Assembly (NCBI GenBank): GCA_025352865.1
Contig: JANXSB010000090.1
Coordinates: forward strand, 1 to 10,062
Length of the DNA stretch: 10,062 bases
Source: Chthoniobacter sp.
GTDB taxonomy: Bacteria; Verrucomicrobiota; Verrucomicrobiia; Chthoniobacterales; Chthoniobacteraceae
Direction of reading: 5' to 3'
Positions within the stretch are counted from its first letter, which is position 1, and every line of letters starts with the position of its first letter. Below the pieces are notes generated by a model, which was given only the letters and a program-made list of their open reading frames with translations, was not told the DNA's origin and ran no database searches. This document shows, in pieces, positions 7,739 to 10,062 of this stretch. The translations under genes were made by a program, and so were the position numbers.

Positions 7739-7755
7739 CAGGCGCGGATGGCCCG

Positions 7756-7911
7756 TCAGATCGACTTGCGGCCCTGAAACTTCGCGAGGATCGCCTTCGT
7801 CTCATGCGCGCGGTGGCGCTGCTGCGAACCTTGCGGCGGTGTGGCGGCGTCTTGCGCGCCGGGTTTCGCGGCGGGCCGCGTCTTCGCTTTTTTGCTGGGG
7901 CGCTGGGGCAT
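7756..7911 (-). CDS. Possible 51-residue basic small protein
   Basis: On the minus strand an ATG (7911-7909) opens 51 codons ending at TGA (7758-7756). The product starts MPQRPSKKAKTRPAAKPGAQ and ends ILAKFQGRKSI. It is strongly basic, Lys/Arg/Ala/Pro/Gln-rich and probably disordered, with no cysteine or membrane segment. It begins 21 bases after the thioredoxin-like gene stop and is in the same reading frame, separated only by the TAG and seven codons. It could be a co-transcribed small protein, the remnant of a longer C-terminal extension, or a chance frame. No ribosome-binding site is clear and I recognise no family. Confidence 0.35.
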   Translation of the reverse strand: MPQRPSKKAKTRPAAKPGAQDAATPPQGSQQRHRAHETKAILAKFQGRKSI

Positions 7912-7932
7912 GGGCGGGACTTTTCTCCGCGC

Positions 7933-8472
7933 CTACGCGCCGGGCTTTTTCAGCGCGTCGAGCCCGCTCGGCTTGGCCCCACCGCCCCCTCCGGCACCGC
8001 TCGCGCCTTGGGTGGCTTTGCGCAGCGATTTCTCAAACTCCTGCTCGAACGGGCTGCCCGTATAGACCAGCGCGCCCGTGGTATCGAAGACAAACACACG
8101 CGGAATTCCGCTGAAGGAGATCGGGCTGTTGACGCCCTGGGTGATCGTGTAGGTGAGCTTGTTTTTCTTCACCACGTCCATCACCTCGGCGTCCGTGCCG
8201 GCCTGCGAATGCGCGCCGAAGACGAGCAGCTTCTCCTTGTAGTGCTTCGCGATTTTCTCGATGTCGGGCAGGCTCGCGAGGCACGGCCCGCAGTGGATGC
8301 CCCAGGCGTCGATGAGCACGGCTTTGCCCGCCGCGTCGGCGAGCGTGACCTGCGGGCCGGTGATGTAGGCGCCGAGCTTGAACTGGCTGAGCTGGGCGGA
8401 TGGCGTGGCCTCGGCGGCGCGGAGGGTGACCGCGGCGACGAGGAGGGTGAGGGAAACGAGGATCGCTTTCAT
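7933..8472 (-). CDS. Exported thioredoxin-fold protein (TlpA/ResA-like)
   Basis: This 179-residue protein probably acts as a periplasmic thiol-disulfide reductase or related redox factor. It starts with a signal peptide (MKAILVSLTLLVAAVTLRAA), which is why ATG 8472 is preferred to a 12-codon longer frame. The thioredoxin domain spans about 30-150. The redox motif is CGPC (Cys61, Cys64) in the context AWGIHCGPCLASLP; the Trp that normally precedes the first Cys is His60. The cis-proline is Pro124 in SGIPRVFVFD. The C-terminus ends in a Gly/Ala-rich linker with a run of glycines (161-165) and a basic tail. It is divergent from the sigma factor gene, with about 95 bp between the starts. Partner proteins are not evident in the window. 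Confidence 0.83.
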   Translation of the reverse strand: MKAILVSLTLLVAAVTLRAAEATPSAQLSQFKLGAYITGPQVTLADAAGKAVLIDAWGIHCGPCLASLPDIEKIAKHYKEKLLVFGAHSQAGTDAEVMDVVKKNKLTYTITQGVNSPISFSGIPRVFVFDTTGALVYTGSPFEQEFEKSLRKATQGASGAGGGGGAKPSGLDALKKPGA

Positions 8473-8567
8473 GGGGCGGGAGCGTAGGACGCGGCGGCGG
8501 CAATGCAAGCCCGTGCCGACGCAGTTTCGGCGTTACCAGCGGGTCGCCTTTGACTCAGGATGCGCGC

Positions 8568-9305
8568 ATGCCCCTCCAACCCACCGACAAAAAACCGGGG
8601 GATGGCCGCTTCGCGCAGACGCGCTGGAGCATCGTGGTCACGGCGGCGGAGGGCGATCCGGCGAAGGCGCGCAAGGCGCTGGAGCATCTTTGCTCGACTT
8701 ACTGGTATCCGCTCTACGCGTTCGTCCGCCGCGAGGGGCACGGCGCGCACGATGCGCAGGATTTGACGCAGGAGTTTTTCGCACGGCTGCTGGAAAAGAA
8801 CTGGCTCGGGGCGGTCGATCCGCAGAAGGGGATGTTCCGTTCGTGGCTGCTCGCGGCGATGCGGCACTTCCTGGCGAATGAATGGGATCGTGCGCACCGG
8901 CTGAAACGCGGCGGCGGGCAGGCGGTGCTTTCCCTCGACGCGGAGGATGCGGAGACGCGCTACGCGATCGAGCCCGCGGATCGCATGACCGCCGACCGCA
9001 TCTACGAGCGCCGCTGGGCGCTGACGCTGCTGGAGCAAGTGCTGGCGCGGCTCCGGCGGGAGTTCGCGGCGGCGGGACGCGCGGCGCTTTTCGACGGACT
9101 CAAAGGCGCGCTGACCGGCGAGAAGGTGGCGTATGCGGAAATCGCCGCGCGCCTGCATCTGAGCGAAGGCGCGGTGCGCGTGGCGGTGCATCGGCTGCGG
9201 CTGCGCTACCGCGATCTGGTGCGCGCGGAGATCGCGGAGACGGTGGCGGGCGAGGAGGAGATTGATGCGGAGGTGCAGCATCTTTTCGCCGCGCTCGCCG
9301 GATGA
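8568..9305 (+). CDS. RNA polymerase sigma factor, ECF-type, paired with a Ser/Thr kinase
   Basis: This 245-residue protein is predicted to direct RNA polymerase to a restricted set of promoters. The sigma region 2 lies at about 35-115, with the DAQDLTQEFFARLLEK core and FRSWLLAAMRHFLANEWDRAHR. A linker follows, then sigma region 4 at about 150-220 with the helix-turn-helix VAYAEIAARLHLSEGAVRVAVHRLR. The opening TRWSIVVTAAEGDPAKARKA is typical of the long ECF-like sigma factors of Verrucomicrobiota and Planctomycetota that sit next to protein kinases. ATG 8568 is chosen; an in-frame TTG at 8550 is possible. No anti-sigma factor gene is adjacent, which fits kinase-linked control. The kinase gene starts 62 bases downstream on the same strand. 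Confidence 0.88.
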   Translation: MPLQPTDKKPGDGRFAQTRWSIVVTAAEGDPAKARKALEHLCSTYWYPLYAFVRREGHGAHDAQDLTQEFFARLLEKNWLGAVDPQKGMFRSWLLAAMRHFLANEWDRAHRLKRGGGQAVLSLDAEDAETRYAIEPADRMTADRIYERRWALTLLEQVLARLRREFAAAGRAALFDGLKGALTGEKVAYAEIAARLHLSEGAVRVAVHRLRLRYRDLVRAEIAETVAGEEEIDAEVQHLFAALAG

Positions 9306-9319
9306 TTTATGAAAAAGCC

Positions 9320-9347
9320 GGTAACAATTTTCGCGGCGCGCTTCTGA
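9320..9347 (+). promoter_or_regulatory. Candidate ECF (RpoE-like) promoter before the kinase gene
   Basis: GGTAACA at 9320-9326, a 16-base spacer, and TCTGA at 9343-9347 match the layout of RpoE-type promoters (GGAACTT, 16 bases, TCTRA), with differences in the -35 box. It sits 20 bases before the kinase ATG, so it would give a very short leader. The adjacent sigma factor could be what reads it, but this is inference. Confidence 0.3.
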
Positions 9348-9367
9348 AATAGGTGAACCCACTTTTT

Positions 9368-10062
9368 ATGGAAACAAACCGCACCTGTCCCCAATGCCAG
9401 CAACCTCTCTCCGCCGACGCGCCCGACGGTCTCTGCCCGCAATGCCTGATGCGCGCAGCATCCGGCCCGCCGCCGAGCGCCGCGGGCGACGGGCTGCCGG
9501 GCGAGATCATCGACATCGGTGATCCCGCGGAGGTCGCGAAAAAGCTGCCACAATTCGAGATCATCGAACTGCTCGGGCGCGGCGGGATGGGCGTCGTCTA
9601 TAAGGCGCGGCAGCTTCAACTCGACCGTCTCGTCGCGCTGAAAATCCTGCCGCCGGTCGATGCGCTCTCACCGGATTTCGTCGCGCGCTTTACCCGCGAA
9701 GCCCGCGCGCTCGCCAAGCTGAACCACGCGAACATCGTCACCGTCCACGACTTCGGCGAGACGGGCGGGCTTTACTACATCGTCATGGAGTACGTGGATG
9801 GCGCGAACCTGCGGCAGCTCCTCGAAGCGCGGAAGCTCACGCCCGTCGAGGCGCTGGCCATCGTGCCGAGGATTTGCGACGCGCTCGAATACGCGCATGA
9901 CGAGGGCCTCGTGCATCGCGACATCAAGCTCGGCATCTGCGGCGAGCACGGCGGCGACCCCGACAGCGTGAAGTTCTGCCACCGGCTCGGCCTCGCCTAC
10001 GTCTCCTGCTCCCCGTTCCGCGTCCCCGTCGCCCGCCTCGCCGCCGCCCAGGCCGCGATCGA
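9368..10062 (+). CDS. Zinc-ribbon Ser/Thr protein kinase, truncated and joined in frame to a pyruvate phosphate dikinase C-terminus (3' runs off window)
   Basis: This begins as a Hanks-type bacterial protein kinase. Cys7, Cys10, Cys23 and Cys26 (two CPQC pairs) form an N-terminal zinc ribbon. The kinase domain starts near residue 65 with the Gly loop LLGRGGMGVVYKA (68-80), ATP-binding Lys92 in VALKIL, alpha-C Glu111 in FTREARA, the hinge VMEYVDGANL, and the catalytic loop H183-R184-D185-I186-K187. At this point the kinase sequence stops: the PEN of HRDIKPEN, the DFG motif, the activation segment and the rest of the C-lobe are all absent. The following residues are those of pyruvate phosphate dikinase. 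As written, the protein could not be an active kinase. ATG 9368 is chosen; an in-frame GTG at 9353 is possible, but the purines AGGTGA at 9351-9356 look more like a distant ribosome-binding site. The gene follows the ECF sigma factor on the same strand. Confidence 0.85.
   Translation, partial: METNRTCPQCQQPLSADAPDGLCPQCLMRAASGPPPSAAGDGLPGEIIDIGDPAEVAKKLPQFEIIELLGRGGMGVVYKARQLQLDRLVALKILPPVDALSPDFVARFTREARALAKLNHANIVTVHDFGETGGLYYIVMEYVDGANLRQLLEARKLTPVEALAIVPRICDALEYAHDEGLVHRDIKLGICGEHGGDPDSVKFCHRLGLAYVSCSPFRVPVARLAAAQAAI
9923..10062 (+). other. ppdK: Pyruvate phosphate dikinase C-terminal fragment, fused behind the kinase
   Basis: From about residue 188 of the joint frame the sequence reads LGICGEHGGDPDSVKFCHR and then LGLAYVSCSPFRVPVARLA, followed by AAQAAI at the window edge. 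This is the near-invariant end of pyruvate phosphate dikinase, which interconverts pyruvate, ATP and phosphate with PEP, AMP and diphosphate. It contains the catalytic Cys (codon 10007-10009, residue 214 here) in SCSPFR. PEP synthase has a different ending, so dikinase is the better call. Only the last 45 or so residues of a protein of about 900 are present. The join falls in or near GACATCAAG (9920-9928), which encodes Asp-Ile-Lys of the kinase HRDIK and could equally encode the Lys before GICGEHGG in the dikinase. Confidence 0.88.

Noticed and set aside
7606..8487. Plus-strand frame over the thioredoxin-like gene
   Set aside because: It overlaps the end of the unknown membrane protein and lies opposite a signal peptide plus CGPC motif; no domain is visible.
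8532..8537. GGTAAC on the minus strand as a second ECF promoter, facing the thioredoxin-like gene
   Set aside because: No TCTGA-like or CGTC-like -10 box occurs at 15-17 bases spacing; a lone hexamer is weak evidence.

Overview
The window is uniformly GC-rich DNA of the kind seen in Verrucomicrobiota, and I place it there with moderate confidence. The reasons are an ECF-type sigma factor directly followed by a zinc-ribbon Ser/Thr kinase, many secreted or membrane proteins, almost no Shine-Dalgarno sites, and REP-like hairpins around the word GGACGGCAC/GTGCCGTCC. There is no stretch over 300 bases without a gene. I see no tRNA, rRNA, CRISPR array or insertion sequence.

Layout. 1-1970 (+) is the C-terminal half of cobalamin-dependent methionine synthase, cut by the window edge and broken by an apparent one-base deletion in an A-run near 1723. 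2053-3666 (+) is an exported purple-acid-phosphatase-like metallophosphoesterase. Its stop codon lies inside a pair of inverted REP-like hairpins (3660-3782) that separate it from a convergent exported alpha/beta-hydrolase (3798-4700, -). 4822-5466 (+) is a KDPG/KHG aldolase preceded by a degenerate 9-bp tandem repeat. 5617-6768 (+) is a geranylgeranyl-reductase-family flavoprotein, followed 28 bases later by a membrane-anchored protein of unknown function (6797-7738) with one calcium-binding TSP3-like motif and a lower-GC body. 7933-8472 (-) is an exported thioredoxin-fold protein, with a possible 51-residue basic small protein just downstream in the same frame (7756-7911, -). 8568-9305 (+) is an ECF-type sigma factor, followed by a Ser/Thr kinase from 9368.

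How the genes relate. Most look like independent housekeeping or periplasmic functions: methionine synthesis, phosphate ester and acyl ester hydrolysis, Entner-Doudoroff-type aldol cleavage, isoprenoid reduction, and thiol redox. Only the sigma factor and kinase form an obvious functional pair, probably a signalling and transcription module. An RpoE-like promoter candidate sits between them.

The most striking anomaly is at the right end. The kinase reading frame runs normally to its catalytic HRDIK motif and then, without losing frame, becomes the highly conserved C-terminus of pyruvate phosphate dikinase. This is most likely an assembly misjoin or a microhomology-mediated deletion, not a working fusion. 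I did not find a convincing previously undescribed system. The observations below are mainly structural oddities, repeat elements and candidate small genes.
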